From NCBI RefSeq assembly GCF_004101245.1, contig NZ_SCIN01000002.1:1-64000 (forward strand): a DNA stretch of 64,000 nt, given 5' to 3'. The notes under the pieces were generated by a model, which worked only from the letters and a program-made list of their open reading frames with translations, ran no database searches and was not told the DNA's origin. This DNA comes from Sphingomonas sp. UV9 (GTDB lineage Bacteria > Pseudomonadota > Alphaproteobacteria > Sphingomonadales > Sphingomonadaceae). A program made the position numbers and the translations under genes. Below, piece after piece: positions 54,313-63,442 of the stretch (its first letter is position 1; the number at the start of each line of letters is the position of its first letter).

Positions 54313-54780
54313 GGCCGGCGCGTTCTAGAAAGGGTCGTGTTCGGGAAGAGGCAGCTATGCTGGTCTCGACTCGTAGTCGGCGCGCTGAACGTGCTCCTAG
54401 AGGCGTGGCCGAAGTAAGTGCGGTCTGAAGGCCGCGGGCGGCGGTCGAGCGTTACGAGAATGGCAGCGGCGCGATCTACGCCTGGCGGTGCCAAGCGATG
54501 TCGGGTGCACTTGGCGCAGTGCCCGCCCGGCTCGAGACCGCATTTTTCAAAGTCGGGATCAGCGAGCGCCCCTGACGCTGTCGGTACCGCACGTCGGGAT
54601 TCTTGCGGACGCCCGGACCGCAGAGTAGATCGGCATCGAACTGCCTTCGAGTGTACGACTCACCGTCGGCGGCAAAGTCGACGCCGAGGCGTCGTCGCCC
54701 TTGATCGGCGTGCCGACCCGATGATCCTTTAGGCGTCCTGAGCCTAGCTCGAGCGTCGGCGCTCACTTGAATTGGAACAT
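54313..54780. other. No supported gene
   Basis: About 470 bases between the NTF2 relic and the kinase promoter. I see no domain on either strand. Confidence 0.4.
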
Positions 54781-54846
54781 TTGACCTCTGCGATATTTCC
54801 ATATAAGCAATATTTGCTGAAACAGAAAATCTGGCGGGGGGGGGGG
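54781..54846 (+). promoter_or_regulatory. Promoter with palindrome and G11 tract before the kinase-GcvP-like operon
   Basis: TTGACC (54781-54786) and TATAAG (54803-54808), 16 bp apart, form a good sigma-70-type promoter. AGCAATATTTGCT (54806-54818) is a palindrome overlapping the -10 element, a likely operator. A run of eleven G at 54836-54846 lies between the expected transcript start and the initiation codon. A tract of this length is prone to slippage. Confidence 0.6.
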
Positions 54847-54853
54847 TGGTAAG

Positions 54854-56023
54854 TTGACATCCAATGCGTCCATCCTCGAGGGCAACGTGGTTTCGGCACG
54901 TACCGGCACAGCACTCGGACTTGTAATCAACCCCTTCGCGGGCATGGGGGGCAGTGTTGGACTCAAGGGCACCGACGGAAAGGAGATACTCCGGCAGGCG
55001 GTTCGTCGCGGCGCAAGTCCACACGCCAACGACAAGGCGGCTGATGCCCTGAGCCTTCTATCGACAGTCCTGCCAGAAGTCGGGATTTTCACCGCGTCGG
55101 GGGTCATGGGTGAGGATGCGGCTTGCAACGCCGGCTTTAGGCCCATCGTGCTCCATCGCCCACGACGGGGTGAGTCCACCGGGGCTGACACAATAGCTGC
55201 CGCATGCGCCATGGTTCATCGGGGCGTCGATCTTCTGCTCTTTGTCGGAGGAGACGGAACTGCACGGGATGTACTGACTGCCGTTAACGACCGGATCCCC
55301 ATCCTTGGGGTCCCTGCCGGCGTGAAGATGCATTCGGCTGTATTCGCTACCAATCCGAACAACGCCGGCCTTTTGGCGGCGTTTTATCTTGCCCGCGATC
55401 CAACCGTTTTAATCCGAGACGCCGAGGTGATGGATCTGGACGAGGAGGCTTTCCGAAACGACCGACTGTCCGCCCAATTGTTCGGCTATGCCAGAAGCCC
55501 ATTCGAGCGGCGCTTGTCCCAGAACGCTAAGGCTGGAGGTCGCCCTGGAGAAGACGCCGCGCTCGACGCCGTCGCAAGGCAGGTCGCCGCTTCGATGCAG
55601 CCCGGCCGCCTGTATATTCTAGGTCCCGGAACAACCACACGCCGGGTCTCCAATGCCCTCGGCTTGCCATCGACCCTCCTTGGTGTGGACGCGGTGCTCG
55701 ACGGCAAGGCGATCGGGCTGGACTTGGATGAACGCTCCCTCCTTAAACTCATGCGGCATCGGGAGGCGCAAATTGTCGTGGGGGTGCTCGGCGGCCAAGG
55801 CAGCCTGTTTGGCCGTGGCAATCAACAAATAAGCGCAGAAGTCATTCGCCGGACCGGTCGGGACCGGATTACCGTCATTGCGAGCATCGAGAAGCTGATC
55901 GCTCTCGGCGGTACGCCTCTCCATGTCGATACAGGCAACGAAGACGTCGACGCCCTCCTCTCAGGCCACATCCGGGTTGAAACCGCCCCGGGTCAAAGCA
56001 CCCCATTCAGGGTCACAACATAG
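54854..56023 (+). CDS. ATP-NAD/AcoX-type kinase family protein
   Basis: A 389-residue protein of the ATP-NAD kinase / AcoX family. LGLVINPFAGMGGSVGLKGT (25-33 core) and LLLFVGGDGTARDVL (GGDGT, 132-136) form the nucleotide-binding site, and VPAGVKMHSAVFATNP follows in the AcoX style. The C-terminal half has GPGTTTRRVSNALGLPSTLL and VDAVLDGKAIGLDL, then GVLGGQGSLFGRGNQQISAE. AcoX proteins are found beside acetoin-dehydrogenase genes without a proven role. The start is TTG; no ATG is near. It is the first gene of an operon with two GcvP-like subunits, 29 bases upstream of the first. Confidence 0.85.
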   Translation: MTSNASILEGNVVSARTGTALGLVINPFAGMGGSVGLKGTDGKEILRQAVRRGASPHANDKAADALSLLSTVLPEVGIFTASGVMGEDAACNAGFRPIVLHRPRRGESTGADTIAAACAMVHRGVDLLLFVGGDGTARDVLTAVNDRIPILGVPAGVKMHSAVFATNPNNAGLLAAFYLARDPTVLIRDAEVMDLDEEAFRNDRLSAQLFGYARSPFERRLSQNAKAGGRPGEDAALDAVARQVAASMQPGRLYILGPGTTTRRVSNALGLPSTLLGVDAVLDGKAIGLDLDERSLLKLMRHREAQIVVGVLGGQGSLFGRGNQQISAEVIRRTGRDRITVIASIEKLIALGGTPLHVDTGNEDVDALLSGHIRVETAPGQSTPFRVTT

Positions 56024-56052
56024 TGCCATCTTAACAGAAAGAAGGTTCCCCG

Positions 56053-57456
56053 ATGCGACCTCCTACCGCCCATCCGTATATGGCTAATTCGGTCTCAGCC
56101 ATTCAGAAGGAAATGCTGGAATCTATCGGCGTCAAGACGATTGAGGAACTGTTCGTTCAGATCCCCAAGGACCACCGCCTAACCCGTCCGCTCAACCTTC
56201 CTCCCGCCTTAAGCGAGCGAGAGCTGCGGCGCCACCTCATCGAGACGCTTTCCAAAAACAGCACCACCGAGGACAATCTAAGCTTCCTCGGCGCCGGCAT
56301 TTGGCAACATCACGTTCCGGCTGCCGTGGACGAGATCGTCCGACGTAACGAATGGCTTACCTCCATCTATGGCGAACCCAGTTCCGACCATGGCCTCTAT
56401 CAGGCCTGGTTCGAGTTCTGCAGTCAGCTTGGCGAGTTGCTGAACCTCGACCTGGTCGGCATGCCGGTGCGTAGTTGGGGTACCGCCGCCGGACACGCCC
56501 TTCGCATGGCGGCCCGGCTTACCGGCCGTAACGAAGTGGTCGTCGTTCGCGCGATCGATCCGGAGCGGCTTTCGATCATCCGCAACTATTGCGAACCGCC
56601 GGAGATGGCAAACCATCTCTCCATCCGCCTCGTAGACTACGATCCAGCGACGGGGTTGATCGACCTCGCAGATCTGCGGGCCGCAGTCGGCGAGCAGACA
56701 GCGGCCGTCTATTTCGAAGTGCCGTCCTACCTCGGCGTGATCGACCACCAGGCCGCCGAGATCGCCGCCATCGCCCGGGCAGCCGGCGCCGAGACCATCG
56801 TGGGTGTCGACCCCATCTCTTTGGGCGTGCTGTCCGCGCCGCCATCCTATGGCGCCGACATCGTCGTCGGCACCATTCAGCCCCTGGGCGTCCACCTCCA
56901 TGCCGGCGGCGGGGTCGGCGGTTTCATCGCGACGCGCGACGAACCTCGTTACGCCGGGGAGTATCCGACGCTGTTCATCAGTATCGCCGAGACCATTAAG
57001 CCAGGCGAGTACGGGTTCGGACGCGCCCTGCTCGAGCAGTCGTCCTACGACCTACGTGAAAAAGGCAAGGACTGGATCGGTCACTCCGTCTACATGTGGT
57101 CGGTCGCCGCGACCGCCTACATGGCGATGATGGGGCCGCAGGGCTTCGTCGAGATCGGCGAGATCATCCTGCAGCGCGCCAACCATGCCGCCAGCCGCAT
57201 TAGCGTTCTCGAAGGCGTCCGGATCACCTTCCCCTCGGGCTTCTTCAAGGAATTCGTCGTCAACTTCGACGACGCCGGAAAGAGCGTCTCCGAGATCAAT
57301 GCAGCGCTGCGCGCCGAAGGCATTTTCGGCGGTCACGACCTTTCCTCCGACTTCCCCGAACTTGGCGAGAGCGCACTCTACTGCGTCACCGAGGTCCACA
57401 CTCATTCCGATATCGAGCGCCTAGTCGGCGCCCTTAACAAGGTGATCGCACGATGA
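56053..57456 (+). CDS. Divergent GcvPA-like PLP-fold protein
   Basis: A 467-residue protein with the overall layout of glycine dehydrogenase subunit 1: SIGVKTIEELFVQIP, FLGAGIWQHHVPAAVDEIVR, YEGADIVVG-type SYGADIVVGTIQPLGVHLHA, GGGVGGFIATRD. The subfamily signatures are changed. The TAYTPYQPEISQG region reads TSIYGEPSSDHG, and the REQHIRREKATSNIC block near residue 330 reads LREKGKDWIGHSVYMW. GcvPA-type proteins lack the PLP lysine and form half of the active-site dimer. The next gene overlaps by four bases. The reaction is therefore uncertain. Confidence 0.85.
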   Translation: MRPPTAHPYMANSVSAIQKEMLESIGVKTIEELFVQIPKDHRLTRPLNLPPALSERELRRHLIETLSKNSTTEDNLSFLGAGIWQHHVPAAVDEIVRRNEWLTSIYGEPSSDHGLYQAWFEFCSQLGELLNLDLVGMPVRSWGTAAGHALRMAARLTGRNEVVVVRAIDPERLSIIRNYCEPPEMANHLSIRLVDYDPATGLIDLADLRAAVGEQTAAVYFEVPSYLGVIDHQAAEIAAIARAAGAETIVGVDPISLGVLSAPPSYGADIVVGTIQPLGVHLHAGGGVGGFIATRDEPRYAGEYPTLFISIAETIKPGEYGFGRALLEQSSYDLREKGKDWIGHSVYMWSVAATAYMAMMGPQGFVEIGEIILQRANHAASRISVLEGVRITFPSGFFKEFVVNFDDAGKSVSEINAALRAEGIFGGHDLSSDFPELGESALYCVTEVHTHSDIERLVGALNKVIAR

Positions 57457-59012
57457 GCATCGAAATCAAAGAATACCACGCACCTGTCTGGAACGAGCCT
57501 GTTATCCTCGATATGGGGTATCCCGGCCGCCGCGGCGTGCTCTTCCCGCCGACGGAACCCGAGATCCGGCAGCATGTCGGCGACGTGTCGGACCTTATCC
57601 CCTCCGGCATGCGCAGGCGGGACAGACCGGCCCTGCCCGAGCTGTCGGAACCAGAAGTTCTCTACCACTACCTGCGACTCTCTCAGCAGACGCTCGGCAT
57701 GATGGGCATAAGCCTCTTCGGCACCTGCACCATGAAGTACAACCCCCAGATCAATGAGCAGATGGCCTGGCGCCCCGAAATCACAGAGCTCCATCCGCTG
57801 CAGCATGAGGAGACCATGCAAGGCGCACTCGAGATCGTGCACAACATGGATCTGATGCTGCGCGAACTGTCGGGCATGGACCAGTTCGTGTTTCAGGCCG
57901 GGGGCGGATCCGAGGCGGCGTTCACGAACTGCGCGGTGACGCGCGCCTATCATGCTTCAAAGGGTGAGCTGGAACAGCGTGACGAGATCATCGTGACGAT
58001 CCAGACCCACCCCTGCAATCCAGCCACGGCCGCAGCGGCCGGTTTCAAGGTCATTACCCTGATGCTCGACGAGAACGGCTACCCGTCGCTCGACGCGCTC
58101 AAAGCCGTGGTCTCCAACCGTACCGCTGCAATCATGGTCAACAACCCCGATGACATGGGCGTCTACAATCCGGAGATGAAGGAATGGGTGCGCATCGTTC
58201 ACGAAGCGGGCGGTCTGGCCTTCTACGACGCCGCCAACTTCAACGGCACCATGTCGAAACTCCGTGCTCGCGAGATCGGCTTCGACGCCTGCATGTTCAT
58301 GCTGCACAAGACGTTCGGCGCGCCAAAGAGCGGCGTCGGGGGACCTGCGACCGGCGCCTATGGGTGCTCCGCCGAACTGGCGCCGTTTCTGCCCTCGCCG
58401 TTGGTCGTGCGTGACGGCGACCGCTATCGCCTCGACGCCGACCGGCCCCAGAGCGTCGGCAAGATCCGGGAGTTCCTGGGCAACGTTCAGGTCGTCCTGA
58501 AGGCTTACGCATGGATCCGCTCCATGGGCGCCGACGGTATTTCGCAAGCCTCCGACATCTCGGTCATGTCCAACAACTACATGGAGAAGGGCCTGCTCGC
58601 GATAAGGGGCGTGACCCGCTCCCATCCTGAGGCGACGACCCCCAGAATGGAGATGACGCGTTACTCGTTCCAGACGATGAAGGAGGAGACGGGCGTCGAC
58701 ATCCATGACGTCCAGAACCGGATGTCGGACTTTGGCATCGACCCTTTGTGGGCAAGCCACGAACCTTGGCTCGTGCCCGAACCTTTCACGCCGGAAGCCG
58801 GCGAGATGTACGGCAAGGAGGCGCTCGATCAATGGATCGCCGTAATTGCTCGCATCTCCGACGAGGCCTACTCCGATCCGGAGCTCGTCAAAACCTCGCC
58901 CCATAACCAAGCGGTTCATCGTCTCAAGCCTGGCGTGAAGGACGATCCAAACACTCGAGCCATGACCTGGCGTGCCTTCCTGAAGAAGCGCGCAGCAGTC
59001 ACCCAAACGTGA
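57453..59012 (+). CDS. Divergent GcvPB-like PLP-dependent subunit
   Basis: A 519-residue homologue of glycine dehydrogenase subunit 2. TCTMKYNPQINEQ and HPLQHEETMQGALEI follow the family. The PLP lysine is kept (Lys286 in FMLHKTFGAPKSGVGGPATG). Several signatures differ from the canonical subunit: FQAGGGSEAAF replaces LQPAAGAHGE, THPCNPAT replaces AHGTNPAS, VNNPDDMG replaces the LTNPNTLG motif, YDAANFNG replaces YDGANLN, and APKSG replaces TPHGGGG. It likely forms a heterodimer with the preceding gene, but no H-, T- or L-protein gene of the glycine cleavage system is nearby. Confidence 0.87.
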   Translation: MSIEIKEYHAPVWNEPVILDMGYPGRRGVLFPPTEPEIRQHVGDVSDLIPSGMRRRDRPALPELSEPEVLYHYLRLSQQTLGMMGISLFGTCTMKYNPQINEQMAWRPEITELHPLQHEETMQGALEIVHNMDLMLRELSGMDQFVFQAGGGSEAAFTNCAVTRAYHASKGELEQRDEIIVTIQTHPCNPATAAAAGFKVITLMLDENGYPSLDALKAVVSNRTAAIMVNNPDDMGVYNPEMKEWVRIVHEAGGLAFYDAANFNGTMSKLRAREIGFDACMFMLHKTFGAPKSGVGGPATGAYGCSAELAPFLPSPLVVRDGDRYRLDADRPQSVGKIREFLGNVQVVLKAYAWIRSMGADGISQASDISVMSNNYMEKGLLAIRGVTRSHPEATTPRMEMTRYSFQTMKEETGVDIHDVQNRMSDFGIDPLWASHEPWLVPEPFTPEAGEMYGKEALDQWIAVIARISDEAYSDPELVKTSPHNQAVHRLKPGVKDDPNTRAMTWRAFLKKRAAVTQT

Positions 59013-59195
59013 GGCTTGAACGAGCGTGGGGGTGCCAGTTTGTCCCCGCAGACTGCCGCATTCACCCGTACTCAATTCACCGGGTCGATTGGCTCTCGGC
59101 TGAAAAGATGGGTTTCTGGCGCATCTTGGACAAGGGGATCTCGGTCCCTCCAGTCCATCTCAGCAAATGCGGAGCCTTCCCGAAAGGAACTGACC

Positions 59196-59570
59196 ATGTC
59201 AAAACCAACCTACGTCGACGACTACGCCTTGATCGCAACTACGTTGAAAAAATATACCGAGGGCTTGGTCGCGGCTTCCGGCTCGGACATGAGGCCTGCT
59301 TTCGCTAAGGAAGCTACAGTCTTTAGCGTCGAGAACGGCATCCTCTCGGGCGGGCCGGCTGAAGGCCTCTTCGCAAATATCGACGAAGACTTCGAGGCCT
59401 CGCTTGAGGCTCGAGTTGCGATCACTCGCGTCGAGATTGTCGGTAGCGCGGCCAGCGCTCGCATAGACATAAACGATGTCAATGGATTTTACTTTTCCGA
59501 CTTCATTCACTTGTTGAAAGTGGAGGGTGCTTGGACCATTGTCGGCAAGATATTCTATACCCACGCCTAG
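59196..59570 (+). CDS. NTF2-fold (putative lumazine-binding type) protein
   Basis: A 124-residue protein: DDYALIATTLKKYTEGLVAA, FAKEATVFSVENGILSGGPA, VAITRVEIVGSAASARIDIN, FIHLLKVEGAWTIVGKIFYT. This is the Lumazine_bd_2/NTF2 pattern. GAAAGGAAC precedes the ATG. It is 183 bases downstream of the GcvPB-like gene on the same strand, possibly part of the operon. Confidence 0.82.
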   Translation: MSKPTYVDDYALIATTLKKYTEGLVAASGSDMRPAFAKEATVFSVENGILSGGPAEGLFANIDEDFEASLEARVAITRVEIVGSAASARIDINDVNGFYFSDFIHLLKVEGAWTIVGKIFYTHA

Positions 59571-59819
59571 CAGATCAAAGGCGCACGGAGAGCGGCGGAT
59601 AGATCCCTTGTTCTCCGTGCGTGCTTTCGCTCTGTCGCTGAATTCCATTCTCAAGGTGCTAACCGCCACCGCGGCAAGTCAGCGTTCTGCGGCTCCACAA
59701 ACGCGTTCATGTCCTCTAACAGTCGGTCCGTCCTTTTCGATTTACGTCTTGATAGGCCCGAGTCTGCAATGCACGACGGGGTCGAGTTCGCCTAACTGAG
59801 ACAGATTATGGGAACCTGT
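59571..59819. other. No gene seen
   Basis: About 250 bases without a recognisable frame, downstream of the NTF2-type gene. The distal end of the azoreductase relic may extend into 59740-59819 but is unreadable. Confidence 0.45.
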
Positions 59820-60030
59820 CGGTACGTCGTAGTCGTAGACGGATGTAACGATGACGATATGGTGGGCAGCCAGGATGCCCCCTACCAGCCATCTGAAAGG
59901 CGGCGCACCTCCGTCTTTTCGGAAGATTGCTGCTCTGCCGGGGTGAAATAGGCCTGAAGCCAAGGCGCATTCACGAACTTTAGATCGGATAAGGCGGGGT
60001 CACGAACGACCGCGTTGCCGTCCGGGCGAG
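59820..60030 (-). pseudogene. Azoreductase, decayed copy
   Basis: [35 protein letters not shown], a stop, then in another frame AHHIVIVTSVYDYDVPT follow the intact azoreductase ([37 protein letters not shown]) at 46640-47257. Neither the N-terminal FMN motif nor the C-terminal half is recognisable. Confidence 0.85.
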
Positions 60031-60324
60031 ACTCCTACCAGGGGGCGACGAAACGGCGGGTCATGCTGCACGACTGAATGGTCGCCACCGCGCGCTTGTT
60101 CTTCTGATTAGATGGTGGACATCGGCCATCGCCTTGCTTCTCATTGAAGCCGATGGCGAGCCTCCGGCGTTCGATCGGCTTAGGCAACCACGGCAACGGC
60201 AGCGGCATATTAGATCACGTGATCCTGCCAAGCGACGTGTCAGGACGGCCCTCGTGATAGTCCTGTCGTCAAGCCTCGATCCTGATCCCGGCACCAACCA
60301 GGGAACCGGACCAAGTCTTGTCTC
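60031..60324. other. No gene seen
   Basis: About 290 bases between two relics with no defensible frame. Confidence 0.4.
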
Positions 60325-60480
60325 TCTGCCATCGTCTGCAATCGGTGAAATGCCATAGTTGGCTCTGTATTCACGGCTCAACTCCGACGGGCTGAAGTCG
60401 CCTACCGCATAGGCAGTCGCCGCGACATTGCTACCTCCGGCCATTCCTTCCCGGGTGAATCCATGCAGCTTTGCCGCTCG
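60325..60480 (-). pseudogene. AraC-family regulator, C-terminal relic
   Basis: AKLHGFTREGMAGGSNVAAT, AYAVGDFSPSELSREYRANY, GISPIADDGR. This is the second helix-turn-helix of AraC proteins of the kind seen at 28888-29787 (AVGYESASQFSREYSRTF). The rest is absent. Confidence 0.75.
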
Positions 60481-60827
60481 CGGTTGGCCGCACCGACGTT
60501 GCGTCATAGCATCTCGAGCTGGCGGCTAAGTCCGTCATTCCGCTATAATCGACAAGCGTGTTTGTAAATCACGACCCATTCTTCCCTTCGCAGCGGATTG
60601 TAGACCCGGAAACAGCTATAGCGCGTCCACGTCGCCGCCAGATCAAGGATGCGCATTACCTGCTCTGCCTGGTTCTGCTTCTGCGAGACGTAGCGCGCCA
60701 ACGACCGCTCGGTGCCCAGGTCAAAGCAACTGCGCCGTTCGCTAACAGCATAGAACGCCTGCATGTGGGAGACAGTTGGCTCCGAGTTGGTCCATCCACG
60801 CTCGCAAGGCAAACGTGGACCGCGGCA
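60481..60827. other. No supported gene
   Basis: A minus-strand frame at 60543-60812 (MPCERGWTNSEPTVSHMQAF...) shows no family resemblance. It begins inside the 3' region of the oxidoreductase gene and is probably not translated. Confidence 0.4.
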
Positions 60828-61859
60828 TCAGGAATCGAAGCTTTCCCAACCCTGTAGTACGATCTTGCCCCGTGTGGTGGAACTTTCGATCTGCCGATGC
60901 GCGTCCATCAGGGTGGCTGCGTTGATTGGTGAGAGCGTCTTGGTCAGGGTTGTGCGGATCGCACCGGAATCGACCAGCCTTGCGACCTCGTTAAGCAGGC
61001 GGCCCTGCTCCGCGACGTCGGACGTGCCGAATAGTGAGCGGGTGAACATGAGCTCCCAGTGGACGGCGACCGCCTTCCGCTTGAACGGCAGGATGTCGAG
61101 GCTCGAAGGATCGTCGATGAGTGCAAGATGGCCTTGAGGCGCGATCAACTCTGCGATGTCGGCGAGATGGCGGTGGGTGTGCGTGGTGGAGAAGACGAAA
61201 CCGGGCGCTGCGACGCCCAGAGCGCCGATCTGCTGCGCGAGTGGCATCGTGTGATCGACGACGTGGTGTGCGCCAAGATCGCGAACCCAGTCATGCGTCT
61301 CCGACCTAGAGGCGGTCGCGATTACCGTCATATCGGTGAGGGCGCGGGCGAGCTGGATGGCGATCGAGCCGACACCGCCGGCACCGCCGATGATCAGGAG
61401 GATGCCGGGCGTACCTTCGCTACGATCTCGCACGCGAAGCCGGTCGAACAGCGTCTCCCAGGCGGTGATGGCGGTGAGGGGTAGGGCGGCGGCTTCGACG
61501 GTGCTGAGCGTCTTGGGCCGGTGCCCCACGATGCGCTCGTCCACGACCTGATACTGTGCGTTGCTGCCGTCGCGCGCGATGCTTCCGGCATAAAATACGG
61601 CGTCCCCGACCTTGAACAGGGTGACGTCCGGTCCGACCGCTTCCACGACGCCCGACGCGTCCCAGCCCAGGACTCGCTCTGAGCGCCCGTTGAATGGCGG
61701 CGAGGCGGCACGGACCTTCGTGTCAACGGGGTTCACGGAGACTGCCTCGACGGCGACGAGTACGTCGCGGCCGGTCGCCTTCGGACGCGGCAGCTCGACG
61801 TCGATCAATGCGTCGATCCGATCGATCGAACCGGGCTGGCGGTAGGCTATGGCTTTCAT
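60828..61859 (-). CDS. MDR-superfamily zinc-binding-type alcohol dehydrogenase/quinone reductase
   Basis: A 343-residue reductase of the ZADH1/quinone-oxidoreductase-like group. It has SVNPVDTKVRAASPPFNGRS, VLGWDASGVVEAVGPDVTLF, TAITAWETLFDRL, then the cofactor motif LLIIGGAGGVGSIAIQLARA and ASRSETHDWVRDLGAHHVVD. No zinc-ligand cluster. The ATG at 61859 starts MKAIAYRQPGSIDRI. Leaderless relation to neighbours; the next gene on the strand is 200 bases upstream. Confidence 0.9.
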   Translation of the reverse strand: MKAIAYRQPGSIDRIDALIDVELPRPKATGRDVLVAVEAVSVNPVDTKVRAASPPFNGRSERVLGWDASGVVEAVGPDVTLFKVGDAVFYAGSIARDGSNAQYQVVDERIVGHRPKTLSTVEAAALPLTAITAWETLFDRLRVRDRSEGTPGILLIIGGAGGVGSIAIQLARALTDMTVIATASRSETHDWVRDLGAHHVVDHTMPLAQQIGALGVAAPGFVFSTTHTHRHLADIAELIAPQGHLALIDDPSSLDILPFKRKAVAVHWELMFTRSLFGTSDVAEQGRLLNEVARLVDSGAIRTTLTKTLSPINAATLMDAHRQIESSTTRGKIVLQGWESFDS

Positions 61860-62056
61860 GATGTGCTCCTTCGGCGCCTGAAATGGTTGAATGGGCAGAT
61901 GGCATGACACGCACAACAACCCGTCACGGTCTCGAAAAAGACACCTCCGGAGTGCAACGGTCTGTCACGTGCATCTCGACTCCAAGCCAGCGCCGCGAAT
62001 GCGGCGGTTTGTCTGATTGGCGGCAAGCGTACGATTGTGTTCCGCTATTAGCTGCA

Positions 62057-62371
62057 TCAGGGAAGCAACGTGCTGCGTATCGTCGACGCGCCCTTGGGGC
62101 TCGATCGGCTCCACCAGCCGTTCGCAATCTCGCCGGTAGATGCGCGCGTCCTAACGTCGGAGCCGACGGCGGGCTCGAACAGCTTGTCGCCATAGAGCAC
62201 TAGCAGAATGCCGGCGGTGGTCAGTACGAACGTTAACATGGCGAGTGCGAATTCCGCGAGTTGCGGTGGGCCCTGTTTGGCCGCGTCGTAAGCCGCGCGA
62301 TGTGCGAGGGTCGATGCTCCCGATGCCGCGACAAACGCCAAGCCGACGATATGGCGTAGTATCCTAAGCAT
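62057..62371 (-). CDS. Small membrane protein, hypothetical
   Basis: A 104-residue protein with two hydrophobic segments (IVGLAFVAASGASTL and AMLTFVLTTAGILLVLYGD) and a charged tail. No family recognised. It lies on the same strand as the flanking reductase genes. Confidence 0.45.
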   Translation of the reverse strand: MLRILRHIVGLAFVAASGASTLAHRAAYDAAKQGPPQLAEFALAMLTFVLTTAGILLVLYGDKLFEPAVGSDVRTRASTGEIANGWWSRSSPKGASTIRSTLLP

Positions 62372-62440
62372 CGGCGATTCCCGGCGCCCCGATAGGGCAG
62401 CCGAAACCCGCGAATAGAAGACACCTGTGAAAAGCGCCGC

Positions 62441-63442
62441 TCATGAGGCACGTCCAATGCCGAAATGCGGGATGACTTCGTGGCCGATCTCGTCGATGAT
62501 ATCGGCTACCGGTCTACGGCTGAGCTTGAGGTTCAAAGCGACGTGGTTGACCCCAGTCGAACGCAATGAATCCAGCAAATCGGCCAGTCGCCGTCGCCCC
62601 AGCCGGTATCCGAGATGGATGGGGCTGGGAGGCGTATCTGGATCCTCGGTCAGGTCGAGGTACAGGGATTGAGCGAACGGCTTGAACCCGGCCCCGACGC
62701 GGTCGAGCGCTTCGCGCCAGCCCGAGGCGACCTGCGCCTGCTGGAGCACATCGCGCGGGTAGGTGAGCCAGCCGTCGCCATGGTGCGCGATCCAGTCCAG
62801 CGACTGCCCGCTCTGCCCCGTGACGATGATGGGCAGTCGGGGAGAAAAGGGCTTGGGCACGAGGTCGCCGCCGCCCGCGAGCCGGCCATAGTGCGCAGAC
62901 ACATGGATCGGAAAAGGCGCCGTGAGCACCGCTGTCGCGTAATCGAACGCGTCGCGGAAGAGTTCGGCGCGCAGTTCCGGGTCACGGCCGTAGGCCGGGT
63001 ATTCGACCGGACGGTCGCCCGAAGCGACGCCAAGCACGAAGCGCCCGCCCGACAGGCGGTCGAGCGAGGCGCCTGCCTTGGCGACATCGATCGGGTGATG
63101 GAGCGGCAGGATGACAGCACCCGTGGCAAGCGCGATGCCGGTCGTGTGCGCCGCGATCGTCGCGAGCCAGACGAACGGGTCGTAGAGCTGGCCGAGATCG
63201 CCGAAGTTGGGGTCGTTCAATGGCACGTCGCGTGCCCAGAGCGCGGCAAAGCCAAGACGCTCGGCTTTCCGGGCAAGATCGACCTGCTCGAGCATCGCCG
63301 GCTCGGGGCCATCGAAGGCCTCGATCGGAAAGTACAGACCGACGGTCAGTTTGTCGGGCGCGAACATGGACGCGTAGCCGGGGCCGAAAGGTCTGGGACT
63401 GGCGTTCTCGGGTGGCAACTGGTTGATGGCGACGGCTTTCAT
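62441..63442 (-). CDS. Luciferase-like (LLM-class) flavin-dependent oxidoreductase
   Basis: A 333-residue TIM-barrel flavoprotein: KLTVGLYFPIEAFDGPEPAM, AERLGFAALWARDVPLNDPN, GIALATGAVILPLHHPIDVA, LDRLSGGRFVLGVASGDRPV. This is the bacterial-luciferase fold of FMN- or F420-using monooxygenases and reductases. Its start overlaps the stop of the ABM gene by four bases, so the pair is coupled, possibly monooxygenase plus quinol or peptide ABM partner. Confidence 0.9.
   Translation of the reverse strand: MKAVAINQLPPENASPRPFGPGYASMFAPDKLTVGLYFPIEAFDGPEPAMLEQVDLARKAERLGFAALWARDVPLNDPNFGDLGQLYDPFVWLATIAAHTTGIALATGAVILPLHHPIDVAKAGASLDRLSGGRFVLGVASGDRPVEYPAYGRDPELRAELFRDAFDYATAVLTAPFPIHVSAHYGRLAGGGDLVPKPFSPRLPIIVTGQSGQSLDWIAHHGDGWLTYPRDVLQQAQVASGWREALDRVGAGFKPFAQSLYLDLTEDPDTPPSPIHLGYRLGRRRLADLLDSLRSTGVNHVALNLKLSRRPVADIIDEIGHEVIPHFGIGRAS

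Noticed and set aside
56053..59012. Naming the pair gcvPA/gcvPB as ordinary glycine cleavage enzymes
   Set aside because: Several invariant P-protein motifs are replaced and the partner proteins are absent, so symbols were withheld.
57957..59075. 372-codon minus-strand frame opposite the GcvPB-like gene
   Set aside because: Pure antisense shadow of a well-supported PLP subunit.
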